Shown here: piece by piece, positions 22,814 through 32,990 of the stretch | How the letters are laid out: every line of letters begins with the position of its first letter | How positions within the stretch are numbered: the stretch's first letter is position 1 | NCBI GenBank assembly: GCA_016081115.2 | Contig: CM071935.1 | Span: forward strand, 28,630,075-28,694,074 | From: Rehmannia glutinosa | Taxonomy: Eukaryota > Streptophyta > Magnoliopsida > Lamiales > Orobanchaceae | Reading direction: 5' to 3' | DNA length: 64,000 nucleotides | Notes under the pieces: model-generated | Told to the model about the DNA's origin: nothing | What the model saw: only the letters and a program-made list of their open reading frames with translations | Databases searched by the model: none | Position numbers and translations under genes: made by a program

Positions 22814-24449
22814 TGTTGTTATAGCCCCTATAACCTACAAAGGAATTATTTTTAGGTACCCTATAATTTTGGGGTCCATGGGGGTTAGCCTTGAGACCTT
22901 TAGGTCTCCAATAATAGCTAAAATTATTCTTCAATTTACAATTGCTAGCATAGTGTCCATTCTTACCACAATAAAAACAAGTAATAATACGAGGACTACT
23001 AGCACGTACAAAGGTTGGACCTTGTTCTTTTTTCTTAAAAGCATTTTGAAAAGGTTTGTAACCAAGTCCTAATTTCGAATGCTCACCTCTTTGTGCATCT
23101 AAAATTTTTGTGACTTTATCCGTACTTAAATTGAATCGATGCACATATTTTTTTTTCAAATTTTCAATATCATTTGTGAGCGTTCGTTTTTCGGTTTCAA
23201 GAGTACGAACCATAGTAAGAGTAATAGCATGAGCCTTATCAAGAGAATCATAAAAAGTAAATAATTTATCTTTTTCTAGTTTAAGCTCTTTATGCTCCTT
23301 TTTCAAATTCTTGTATTTAACAATCAAATTTTGAAACTCATTTTGCAATTCATCAAAATCACAATGTAATTCATCAACTAGGGAAGAAGATGAAGCATTA
23401 GAGCGTACCTCGGTATTTTCATCGTCTATGGCCATAAAACCATGTTCAGATTCTCCTTCCTCGTCGGTTGTTTCAAGTAATTCATCCCAAGTTTTGACGT
23501 CCGCATTTAACGCCTTCTTTTTCGGAAAAGGCTTTATCTTCTTTTGTTTCTCTTCCGCTAATTTTGGGCAATCGGCTATGTAGTGCTCGGATTTTCCGCA
23601 TTTGAAACAAGAATTGTCTCTTGGTTTTCTTGCTTTATTTTTGTTTACAAATTTTGTAAATTTTCTAACAAGAGCCGTCGTTTCTTCATCATCCTCAAAA
23701 CTAGCATAATAAACATTATTAGAAGAAGATGCTAAGCCTTTAATAATATTTTGCGTACCCGATTTAGAGGTGGATGGTTGAGAATTTTTCCTCTCCTTGA
23801 GATATACTTCATAAATAAGGAGGTTCCCAATGAGCTCATCAAACTTGAGTGTCTCAAGATTTTGAGCTTCCGTGATTGCCGTCACCTTTTCGGACCATGA
23901 GCCGGGAAGGGCATTTAAGACTTTGGTCACCTTATCTTCTTCGGAGATGACCTTTCCAAGAGCCACAAGAGGATTGACAATGTTGTCAAGCCTTTCCACC
24001 ATTTTTGATATGCTTTCACCATCATGCATATTGAAATTTTCAAAGTCTTTCACAAGCATTGTTTTTCTTGCTTGCTTCACTTTCTTTGTGCCCTCATAGA
24101 TGGTTTCCAATTTTTCCCAAACTTCATGTGCCGACCGTAGGCCTCTTATGCGATTATATTCAGTGGCGGTAAGAGAGCAATGTAAAATGTTTAAGGCCTT
24201 ACTGTTTAAAGAGAAAGCCTTCTTGTCATTTTCATCGTATTCCTTGAACGGCTTGGGAGTCGTGGTACCATCCTCTAATTTTGTTGTTGGTTGAGCAACA
24301 CCTTCAATGACCACATTCCAAATATCAAATCCGCACCCTTGTAGAAAGCACTCCATGCGGTCTTTCCAAAATGCATAGTTGTTGGCATCGAATAGTGGTG
24401 GCTTGTTGGTGGAGGCGCCGGTGGTGAGATAAGCTTCATTCGTAGCCAT
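22662..24449 (-). CDS. element E gag with two zinc knuckles
   Basis: This is an open 595-codon gag frame, the capsid-like protein that packages element RNA. The start ATG at 24449 follows the primer site by about 45 bases. Residues about 20-230 are the Copia gag (UBN2-type) region (FWKDRMECFLQ, LNILHCSL, VWEKLETIYEG). Two CCHC knuckles are present: CFKCGKSEHYIADC at 281-294 and CFYCGKNGHYASNC at 491-504. Between them lies a predicted coiled coil (about 360-440). The last about 50 residues overlap the start of the protease in another frame and are probably not native. Copia elements normally make gag and pol from one ORF, so a 1-nt indel or a programmed shift is implied. Confidence 0.85.
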   Translation of the reverse strand: MATNEAYLTTGASTNKPPLFDANNYAFWKDRMECFLQGCGFDIWNVVIEGVAQPTTKLEDGTTTPKPFKEYDENDKKAFSLNSKALNILHCSLTATEYNRIRGLRSAHEVWEKLETIYEGTKKVKQARKTMLVKDFENFNMHDGESISKMVERLDNIVNPLVALGKVISEEDKVTKVLNALPGSWSEKVTAITEAQNLETLKFDELIGNLLIYEVYLKERKNSQPSTSKSGTQNIIKGLASSSNNVYYASFEDDEETTALVRKFTKFVNKNKARKPRDNSCFKCGKSEHYIADCPKLAEEKQKKIKPFPKKKALNADVKTWDELLETTDEEGESEHGFMAIDDENTEVRSNASSSSLVDELHCDFDELQNEFQNLIVKYKNLKKEHKELKLEKDKLFTFYDSLDKAHAITLTMVRTLETEKRTLTNDIENLKKKYVHRFNLSTDKVTKILDAQRGEHSKLGLGYKPFQNAFKKKEQGPTFVRASSPRIITCFYCGKNGHYASNCKLKNNFSYYWRPKGLKANPHGPQNYRVPKNNSFVGYRGYNNNGRIKMAHGQRMFTPYDRKERTFYQHQAPRRGYGHVRQWQRKNSWKWRNW

Positions 24450-24492
24450 GGATCTTTCCTCTTTACTCGGAACGAGCTAGCCAAAGAGTTTG

Positions 24493-24504
24493 GCTTTGAT
24501 ACCA
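24493..24504 (-). other. element E primer-binding site
   Basis: The minus strand reads TGGTATCAAAGC, two bases from the LTR edge. It is complementary to the 3' end of initiator Met-tRNA apart from single differences from the usual TGGTATCAGAGC. Confidence 0.8.
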
Positions 24505-24725
24505 CTTGCTAGTCCAAGTGGCTACGATAATCTAGAGGGGGGGGTAATCGATTATGCCGATTTTTTGCAAATCACCCTCTTTTTCGAATCAACAAGTAAA
24601 TGGCAAGAATGTAAATGCGGAAATTAAACAACACTCGTTGATTTAAAGAGGTTCAACCCACCTAGGGCCTAATCCTCTACCACCCCAGTATCTCCGGGAT
24701 GGATTTCAAAAAGAAAAAAAGATTT

Positions 24726-24889
24726 TATTAATTACCACAATTAATACAACACCTTGAGGATCACCACAATCCTCTTACAACACCTTCAAGGAGATTACCA
24801 CAATCTTCCTTCACCACCTTTGGAGGGTACCACACTCTTCAAACACCTATCACCTAGATCACCCAAGTGTATTCTTACCACAAGAATAC
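24726..24889 (-). promoter_or_regulatory. hairpin array with common ACCAC loop, E 5' LTR leader
   Basis: Five inverted repeats share the loop ACCAC (GUGGU in the element's RNA). Their stems are TATTAATT/AATTAATA (24726-24746); GAGGAT/ATCCTC (24756-24774, with one A-C mismatch next to the loop); GGAGATT/AATCTTCC (about 24790-24809); GGAGGGT/ACTCTTC, imperfect (24822-24840); and GTATTCTT/AAGAATAC (24869-24889). They lie downstream of the TATA box, so they should be in the 5' leader RNA. Confidence 0.75.
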
Positions 24890-25084
24890 TCACAAGGATG
24901 TCTTGTGTTGAATGATGGACAAAATTCAAGATTACAACTCTATGAAACCAATACAAAGATTGGGTGCAAGTGTAATCAAGAATCAAAAAGCCTAGACCTC
25001 AAAGATGTGCAAGTGAAAGTACTTAGGCTATTACAACTCTTGTGTTTTGCTTGTATATATTATATCTTGTGTCTTCAATTCATC

Positions 25085-25097
25085 CTCTATTTATAGG
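25085..25097 (-). promoter_or_regulatory. TATA box of E 5' LTR
   Basis: The minus strand reads CCTATAAATAGAG. The same sequence occurs in both F LTRs (38737-38750, 44281-44294), so it is the conserved core promoter of the family. Confidence 0.6.
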
Positions 25098-25483
25098 GAA
25101 GTCTTCACCAACATAGGCTCCCAACATAGGCTCCTCTATCTTCACTTTTGTCTACAAAAAGAAGATCACAAGATGTAGAAATATTGTACAAAAATCAAAA
25201 GTAAATCTTGCTGTCAAAAATTTCAAACAACATAACTTTGCTGTCACAAAATAGCATAGGGCGACCGGTTGCCCTGTTGAAGATTTCGACCGTTTAAAAA
25301 AATTAGTACGATCCAGGTACAGGTCGTCAGGGGGGTGCGACCGGTCGACGGGGGTGCGACCGGTCGGCCCCCTGCTTGATCGGTCCCCCTCTTCGTTTTT
25401 ACGAGTTCAGAATGTTCTGTTTCATATTTTCTTTTCTTCGGTCATGGTCGACGCGTTTGGCGACGGTCGACCTCCAAATTGAA

Positions 25484-25720
25484 ATGTTGTCCGATTTTTT
25501 TCAAAAATAAACTTCAAGAAATACTCCAAAAAATTAGTAAAAACATTTTAAATCACATAGGAGTATTTGGACAACATTTATAAACATAGTTTTGGTGTAA
25601 AAACCAATTTAAACAAAACCATCAAAAGTGTTGTCCATTTTTATCAAAAAATAAATTCTAAGAAACACTCCAAAAATTAGCAAAAACGTTTTAAATCATT
25701 TAGGAGTATTTGGACAACAT
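25484..25720 (-). repeat. paired nested inverted repeats in E LTR U3 (right)
   Basis: This is the same two-unit structure as at 18216-18454. The outer arms are ATGTTGTCC/GGACAACAT in the first unit and GTGTTGTCC/GGACAACAT in the second. Inner arms are AAATACTCC/GGAGTATTT or a one-base variant. Confidence 0.8.
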
Positions 25721-25795
25721 TTATTAACATTGTTTTGGTATAAAAACTCATTTAAACATAATCATCAAAATCTTGATAAAAACATTTATCTAACA

Positions 25796-27883
25796 CTTGG
25801 TGCCTGTTTCAATCCATATAAAGCTTTCTTGAGTTTGTATGCTTTATCTCCAAGAGTCTTCTGCTCAAATCCTGGAGGTTGTTCAACGTACACTTCTTCC
25901 TCCAATAACCCATTAAGGAATGCACTCTTTACATCCATTTGATATACAATAAAGTTCTTGTGATCAACATAGGCAAGAAACATTCTTATGGCTTCCAATC
26001 TTGCTACAGGAGCAAAAGTTTCATCAAAATCTATTCCTTCTTCTTGGCAATACCCTTTGGCTACCAATCTTGCTTTGTTTCTTACCACTGATCCTTCCTC
26101 ATTCATCTTGTTTCTGAACACCCATTTAGTGCCAATAACATTTTGATGGGTAGGTCTTTGAACCAATTCCCACACTTTGTTTCTTTCAAACTGATTCAGC
26201 TCTTCTTGCATGGCTTGAATCCAATGTGTGTCATCCAATGCTTGTGACACATCTTTTGGCTCTATTTGTGAGATAAAACAAGTGAACACAACTTCTTGTT
26301 GAATTCTGGATCTGGTTTTCACACCTTCTCTTATATCTCCAATGATTAGTTTTGGTGGATGATCTCTCAGCCACCTTACATCAGGTTCGAGTAAGTTAGC
26401 TGGATTCAGTCGTCTTGCAGCTGTGTTATTTTGATCAGCTCTCTCATCATCACTTTGTTGTATATTTCCCAGCTGTCTTTGAGACTCAACTATCTCATCT
26501 TCATCTGGGTTTATAATTCCAGCTTCAGCTTCAACATAGGGACTCTTCTGCATGGTAGCCGATTGACTTATCAATCGACTCTTCAATATCTTCTCCATTT
26601 ACATTGGGCTCATCAAACACCACATGGATGGATTCTTCTGTAACCATTGTCCTCTTGTTGAGCACTCTGTAGGCTTTGCTTTTTTGAGTATCCCAAAAAG
26701 ATACCTTCATCGCCTTTAGCATCAAAAGCCTTTAAATTGTCTTTGCCATTGTTATGGATGAAGGATTTGCATCCAAATATTCTAAAATATGCAACATTTG
26801 GCTTTCTCCTGTCCAAATCTCATAGGAGTCTTTGTCACCGTCTGTTTATCATGCATCTATTTTGAGTATAACATCTTTGTGTTTATTGCTTGACCCAAAA
26901 TCTTTTAGCCCTGCTTGACTAACATGGTCCTTGCCGCTTCTTTGAGAGTTCTGTTCCTTCTTTTCGCAACTCCATTTCGCCGTGGAGTCCTTGCTGCAGA
27001 TAATTCATGACCAATACCATTTTCAACACAATATCGAGTTATTATACCATTGACAACCTCGGTTCCTGTCGAGATCTTATTTTGATAATGGTTTGACTCT
27101 TCTCATTTTGGATTCTCTTCATCACCGTGGGTAGTTTCTGCGGGGTTTCTTTCTTCTTACACATGAAAATTGTCCATGTGTATCTTGAGTAGTCATCTAC
27201 TACCACCAAGGTGTATTTCTTTCCACTTATGCTAGCTGGTTCAACAGGACCAAATAGATCCATATGTAGCAGGTGTAATATTCTTGTTGAAGATGGACAT
27301 GTCTTTTCTTTGAATGATGATTTGATTTGCTTTCCCATCCGCATGCATCACATACACTTTCCTTCTTGTATATCGAGTCGGAAGTCCTTCCACAAGATTG
27401 CTCCTTGCAAGCTTGTTAATTGTTTTGAAGTTCGGGTGACTCGAACTTCTTGTGCCACAACCAACTTGATTCATTTGCTCTTTGCTAGAGACAAGTGCTT
27501 GGTGTTGCGATTGACCAATCTACTATATACATGTTCTTTTGTCTGCATCCTTGCAACACAACTTCATTTGTTTCAGTGTCCTTGATTTGGCATACACCCA
27601 TATTGAATCCAACATTGTAGCCCTTGTCACAGAGTTGGCTGATACTTAGCAGATTGAAGTTGAGTCCTTCAACATATGCAACATCTGTGATTTCTAATCC
27701 ATTTTTCTTGATGGATCCAGTGCCTTTTATTTCTCCTGGAGCTTCATTTCCTCCAAATATGACTTTTGCACCTCTAACCTCCTTGAATTTTGATAGATTT
27801 TTCTTGTTTCCTGTCATGTGTCTAGAACAACCACTATCCATGTACCAGGTTCCTTGGCACTCAGCTGCTCCTTGAACCTGCAA
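25796..27883 (-). pseudogene. element D pol: protease, integrase, N-terminal RT
   Basis: Read on the minus strand, protease comes first with MDSGCSRHMTGNK (about 27840). Pre-integrase words follow (LNFLLSISQLCDKGYN-like). The integrase core has HMDLFGPVEPA and VVDDYSRYTW (about 27150-27290), then C-terminal INT words (ESIHVVFDEPN) near 26600. RT follows: WIQAMQEELNQFERNKVWEL, GTKWVFRNKMNEEG, ARLVAKGYCQEEG and QMDVKSAFLNG, up to YGLKQAP at 25796, where E is inserted. Frames change several times in the integrase (near 27480, 27040 and 26600), while the RT part is one open frame. In C the same RT continues through YVDD, which D has lost. Confidence 0.85.
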
Positions 27884-30239
27884 TCAAGGAAATTAGGTTT
27901 TAGGTACCCATACTTGTCTGGGTCCTGAGGGGTTAGTATTGTAAGATGATCCAACCAACCTATAGCCAAATGATTTGACTCTAAGAGGTTGCCATCTATC
28001 AGTGCCATAATCATAATTAACTTTGGCAAATTGCTTGGGGGTTTTAGGTTCATACAAATTTGTCTCTTTTGTCTCGTATGCTGTGTGTATGTGTTTTAGC
28101 AATTGCTTTGTTTGGGTAGTTGTGATATCTTTGAGGATAGTGCTTGGGTGCATATGTGTGTTGATGATAGCTCTTTTGCCTTTGGAATGGCCCTTGCTGA
28201 GTTCTAGGCCTTTGCCATTTAGGCTTATATTCCATAGGTCTTTGCTGATTGTTCACATTATTCCAATCAGCTTGGCTTGGGTAATTTCTACCATTCCCAT
28301 CATATGTGTTCCTTTCATAGAACTTCTGGGGCTTTTGGTAGCTCTGTTTCTTCTTTACAGAGTACTTCCTTTTGGAGATTCTTTGAGGAACTCGGTGGAT
28401 TTCCTCTCACTGTCCTCTCAAAGACACTCAACTGGCTGTTTTCCTTTTCCTTTATAACCAAGGCCAGTTTGCTTGTGGTTGTGCTTTGGAATGGATGTGT
28501 GTGCGCTATTTGGAGTTTTGGATTTTTGAGATGCTTCATTACTTGAAGATCCTTTTTCCAAAATTACTTTTGGAGCTTGACTTGGTATAGAGGAATTAAA
28601 TCCTAAGCCTGTCTTATCTCCACATTCTCTTTGGCTCATAATAAGATCATCCAAAGATTTAGATGCCTTAGTAAATGAGGCAATCACATTTTTGAGGTCA
28701 TTTTCCCTCTTTTCTGTGGCAGCTATCTCTGCTATTAGCTTAGCATTTTCATCCTTTAAACTTTTATTTTCATCAGCTATGTGACTTAGAGTACTCAGCT
28801 CCTTAGTCAGCTGTGAGTTTTGACTTTGAGTAGGCTGTTTTCCTCATTTAGTAGTGTGTGTGAGGATTTAATGTGTTCAAAGTCTTTCATCATTTTGCCT
28901 AATGAATCATAAAGATCGGTGGGTGATGAAGTGTGTGTGTCACAACCACTATCACTAGAAACGAGTGTGATGAGTTAGAGTGTACCTCATCTTCTTGGGT
29001 CGGGTTGGTCTTGTTCTTTGGCCATTAGACATATCAAGGCTTCTTCTTGAGTCACTTGAGTAGTCCGCCACGCATTTGCTCTCCGAGTCTACTGTGTCTT
29101 TTGACTTGACTGTCTCAGCAGTCTCTGCAGCTAACATTGCCTTTTTCTTCTCTTGTCTTCTTTCTCTGAAGACTTTTCTTTCCTCTTCATTCCTATATTT
29201 GTTAACTACAGGATATGGGCAATCAATGGCATAGTGACCGGGTTGCCTGCAGTTCCAGCATAGATTTTCAACCTTTTGATCAATTCTTTCCATCATTGGA
29301 TTGTCAGCTCTTTGATACTCAACCTTTTGATGCTCTGTTCTTTTGGGTGGCCTATCTTCCCTTGACTTGGAGGGAGCTGAGTGTCTTATGGAGGATTCAC
29401 CTTTGCCTCTTTTGTAATTCTTGTTGAAGAATCTGTTAAACCTTTTAACCATCAGGGCAATCTTCTCTTGGTCAATGACTTCCTTGACCTCAGCTCTTTT
29501 ACCATCATTAACTATTAGAGCAGCTGTTTTAGGCACAACTGTCTCCTCTAGGTCTTTTCTTCTCAGCTCAAATTCGTAGGCTTTGAGATCTGAGAATAGC
29601 TCATGGTTGGATGTTTTTGATAGGTCCATGGAGTGTCTCAGGGCCATGACTTTCATTTCCCATTCATCTGGGAGACTTCTTAGAATCTTCATACACATTT
29701 CCTTCTGTGTATATTCTTTTCCAAGTGCAGATAGCTCATTGGTAATTTCTGTGAACCGAGCATCCAGTTGATCCAAGGTTTCTCTGCAAGCATCTTAAAA
29801 TTTTCAAATTTCAGACAAAGAACATATAGTTTATTTTCCTTGATTTGCTCGGAGCCTTCACAAATCGGGGTTAGCTTATCCTGCATTTCTTTTGCGAGTC
29901 TTGCACGATTTGACTTTGTTGAACATGGCTTTGTCCGAGTTTTGTAAAGAATGTCCTTGGCCACGTTGTCCAAGTTGTATCTTTTCTGTCATCATTTGTC
30001 CATTTAGCTCTTGGTTTTTCAACCATAGGTGTCAGGTGCAACTTCCTCTTCTCCTTCACCGGCAGCAGTACCTCCTTTGCCTTTGTGTTTACTTTTAAAA
30101 TTTGCAGTGGCCCATCTTCTATTACTATCCACATTTCATCGTGTAATCTTTGATAGATGATGAGCACTCGCACACGAATTTTCCAATCATCAATTTCCTC
30201 AATCGTGAACATAGGGATGCGTGTCAAATTTACTTCCAT
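27884..30239 (-). pseudogene. element D gag, frameshifted
   Basis: The start ATG at 30239 opens MEVNLTRIPMFTIEE, matching C. The Copia gag region follows (WIVIEDGPLQILK) with shifts near 29900 and 29780. A long open stretch (29776-28955) reads MDQLDARFTEITNEL, LRSLPDEWEMKVMAL and ELFSDLKAYEFELRR. A CCHC knuckle CWNCRQPGHYAIDC at 29219-29260 is intact. Downstream lie a coiled-coil segment (about 28930-28620) and a basic linker up to the protease. Gag assembles the particle and binds RNA. The knuckle is intact here but mutated in C. Confidence 0.85.
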
Positions 30240-30350
30240 GATAATAACTTCGCTGAATAAAAGAGTTTTGAAAGATCAAGTGCTAAAGCAAGCTTTGAGA
30301 GATTGGAAATCTAGTTCAGTAACCAGTGCGGAAGGCTCAATGAACCAACC

Positions 30351-30362
30351 GCTCTGATACCA
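30351..30362 (-). other. element D primer-binding site
   Basis: The minus strand reads TGGTATCAGAGC, the perfect plant initiator Met-tRNA complement, two bases from the LTR edge at 30365. Confidence 0.9.
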
Positions 30363-30364
30363 CT

Positions 30365-31894
30365 TGTAGGTCCCAAGGGGTGCGAGTGTAAGGTTTAGAA
30401 GGGGGGTTGAATAAACCTTACCAATTTTTCGATTTATTCCTGTTAAAAGTTTAGAGTTAATACTTCACAGCTAAGTCCTTGATGGACAACTAAGTTAGTT
30501 AACCAGCAGAGTTAGGCACTCAATAGACTCGACTGAGCTGTTGATAGAATAACTCAGCTTCTTAGTCTAAAACTTAACTTGACTGTGATATGATTTCAGC
30601 GAAAGACTTAACACCTTTGAATTTGGTTTAAGTTTGTTTTAATACTTGGTTTTAGCACTTTGTTCATTATCAATTGGATAGCAAATTTATCAGCAAATAT
30701 TGAAATAATATGCAGAAATTAAAGTCTTTGAAATGTAAATGACACAATAAATTTTATAGAGGTTCGAAGATGGGGTAATTCTTCTACTCCTCTCTTCTCC
30801 AACTCCTGGAGGAATCCACTAAGTATTGATCAATGTACAAAGTGGTTATCACCCGGATGCAAGTCTTGATCACACAACCGACTTGATCCTTTGGGACTCG
30901 ATCGGAGATGCCTTGGTCACACGGTGGCTTCTCAAACGACTCGGCTTCTTCACAGGTAAGGCATTTGCTTTGCTACTATAGCCCACTTTCTCAAGCTTCT
31001 TGGATTTGATCACGAAGCCCTCCAAACACTTGAGACTGGTTCGACCTTGAACCTTTCTACAATCCTTTGTGGAATGTAGACCCCTTGATTCTTCAAATGT
31101 TTCCTTTTCAACTGATTGAAGTCGTCTTTCCTTCACAGGTGAGTGTTGGATTGATTTCCTTCGTAATGTAGGCTTGAGGATTGAACTTGAATGACTTGAG
31201 TAGGTTATAGTTTGAATAATAGCTTGAAAGTTCTAGGTAACAAAGTAACCTTTTCTCAAATAGATTCCTCAGCCTTTTATAATGTTCTTTTGAAAATTTG
31301 CCCGTTGAAGATATAAGTTAATTTTCAAAAGACACTTGTGGTCGTTGGCTTGTCTTGTTGCAGTCCTTGGAATTGACATTTCCTCGTATGAATGAGTCTT
31401 GACTTTTCGAGTTCGACACGTACTGAGCTTCCCATTGGTTTATTCCTTTTGCACGCTTCCTGGGATGAGCACTTTAAGAAAGGCGAGATGGAAGTATTAC
31501 TTGTTTAAGTAATTTTCTTGACTTCTGTGCAACAGATCTCTTTCAGTTATCTCGACTTGACTGCGAGTCAGCTTCCAATCATTGGATGACTCATCTGTCA
31601 CTTCAACTTGAGACTTGGCTATCTTGAGTTGACTTGACTGACACTTCACTCAGCTGCATCTCAATTTTGCACCTTGATCGAGTTCTGTCTTCTCTTCTTT
31701 GCCACACTCACCGCCTCACAATGAGTCTTCCTTCTAGTCTCCAGTTGACTTCTTGCATATTCTGGCATAACTAACTTAACTCAGCTCGACCAACCCTATC
31801 TATTACAATGCAATTTACAACAAAATGGGGTGCCAACTTTCTATTCTAAGTTTTACATGGCATTCATCAAAATCTAAAAATTAATTTCCCAACA
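30365..31894 (-). repeat. element D 5' LTR (right)
   Basis: This LTR is 1530 bp. Plus-orientation ends are TGTAGGTCCCAAGG and TTTCCCAACA. A TATA-like block is at about 31273-31282. It keeps CAGCTG-type words that are changed to CG-containing words in the left LTR. Confidence 0.9.
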
Positions 31895-31899
31895 GTTTT
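31895..31899. repeat. target-site duplication of element D, right copy (GTTTT)
   Basis: It matches 10244-10248. Sequence of B resumes directly after it. Confidence 0.85.
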
Positions 31900-32990
31900 T
31901 GATGGAAGAAACAAACTGAGCTATGGAGAAGGAGAAGGGATTTCAACATGAAAAAAAAAAAACAATCCACAAATGTACTTCGAATTGCGTGAGAGATAAT
32001 AGATGGTACTTGAGTGCCTGCAATTTTAAATAGGGAATTGATAAGAGTCAAAGTGAAGAGTTTTATTAGGAAATAATCTTTCATGGACAAAATCGAAAAA
32101 ATAAGGAAAGAAATCTGAAGTTCAATTAATTCTAAACTCTAGTTCACAAAGTATCCAAATTAAGTCAAATTATGATAAGGAAAGTAAGATCAAAAATGAT
32201 TTTCCATTATCTTCCAAATCGTGTTCAACCCACTTAATAAATCCATCAAGATTTTCAAGATTTTGGAAATAGAAAAATATCACACTTAAATTATATATGG
32301 AAACCAAATCTCAGCAAATTAGCCAACATCTCCATGACATGCAAAACCTAATATGCCTAAACAACAAAAATAAATCATACATAAGAAGAGAGACGTGCTG
32401 CAACATTGGATATAGGGTCAAATGTCGTCCCATTTTGAGTCACACCAGTACTAACTGATTCAATGAATCGCAATCTGAAATCCTAGTTTTTCAAAATTTT
32501 CTAGTTTTCTCCAATTTTTCCAAGTCTCATGAGGGAGTTAACCAGAAGGAAGCTTTCACTCAAATACCATAGGTTGCTCTTTTTTCACATGATCATGCAT
32601 TTTTAGACAACAATAAGCTTGAAGAAATTAGTCACAAGGAATAACTTTACACAATTGGTTGGTAGCTTTTTCTTATAAGGCCTCCAAACATGATCAAGGC
32701 TTTATTTATAACTCAGCTACTGGGAAAAATCAATTTTTATAATTGGAGAGATTGACTCACACCGGTTTTTCAAGTGAGAAAATATATGTGACTAGTTCGA
32801 ACCATCAATCCACTTTTTGCAGATTTGCATGATGAGCTTAATATGCTGGGATGACTAAAAAAAATATAAAAAAGAAATAGAGGAGAATAAGAGACATGCA
32901 GTGTTAGGATGTTACAGCAGATGTGATGTGCAATGCCGTAACATGCCTTGTAACATTTTAGAGAACACACAAACCGAGAGATTTCCTTAA
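31900..32990 (-). other. element B spacer between pol and additional ORF
   Basis: About 1.1 kb of AT-rich B sequence carries no supported gene. It probably forms the untranslated region upstream of the additional ORF. Around 32900-32960 it carries GATGTTACAGCAGATGTGAT, one of the repeated GATGT..ACAT motifs of this element. Confidence 0.55.

Larger units (their letters stand above)
17846..25795 (-). mobile_element. Copia element E, minus strand, nested in D, one LTR truncated
   Basis: E has a complete 5' LTR (24507-25795, 1289 bp), a primer site, gag, pol, a 1.2 kb non-coding 3' region, a polypurine tract and a 3' LTR cut short at 17846. The cut removed about 620 bp of that LTR together with D's adjoining RT sequence and the left target duplication. 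The right flank would be CTTGG (25796-25800). The pol and gag are the best preserved in the window, with about four lesions. E is the same family as F. Confidence 0.9.
24507..25795 (-). repeat. element E 5' LTR (right), complete
   Basis: This LTR is 1289 bp, begins TGCTAGTCCAAGTGG and ends CATTTATCTAACA in plus orientation. On the element strand U3 starts at 25795. The TATA box is at 25085-25097. Downstream of it, in the transcribed leader, is the ACCAC-loop hairpin array (24726-24889). The GACCGGTC cluster is at about 25260-25385 and the paired hairpins at 25484-25720. Confidence 0.9.
10249..31894 (-). mobile_element. giant Copia element D, minus strand, interrupted by E
   Basis: D has LTRs of 1551 bp (10249-11799) and 1530 bp (30365-31894), a GTTTT duplication, a polypurine tract and a primer site. 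It carries gag (about 27884-30239), PR-INT-RT (25796-27883), an RNase H tail (17288-17846) and a long additional ORF (12105-16746). E is inserted in the RT region, and roughly 0.5 kb of D's RT/RNH junction is missing there. Without E, D is about 13.7 kb. It is the same family as element C on the opposite strand: LTRs, gag, pol and additional ORF all match. The additional ORF suggests a SIRE/Maximus-like lineage. Confidence 0.9.
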
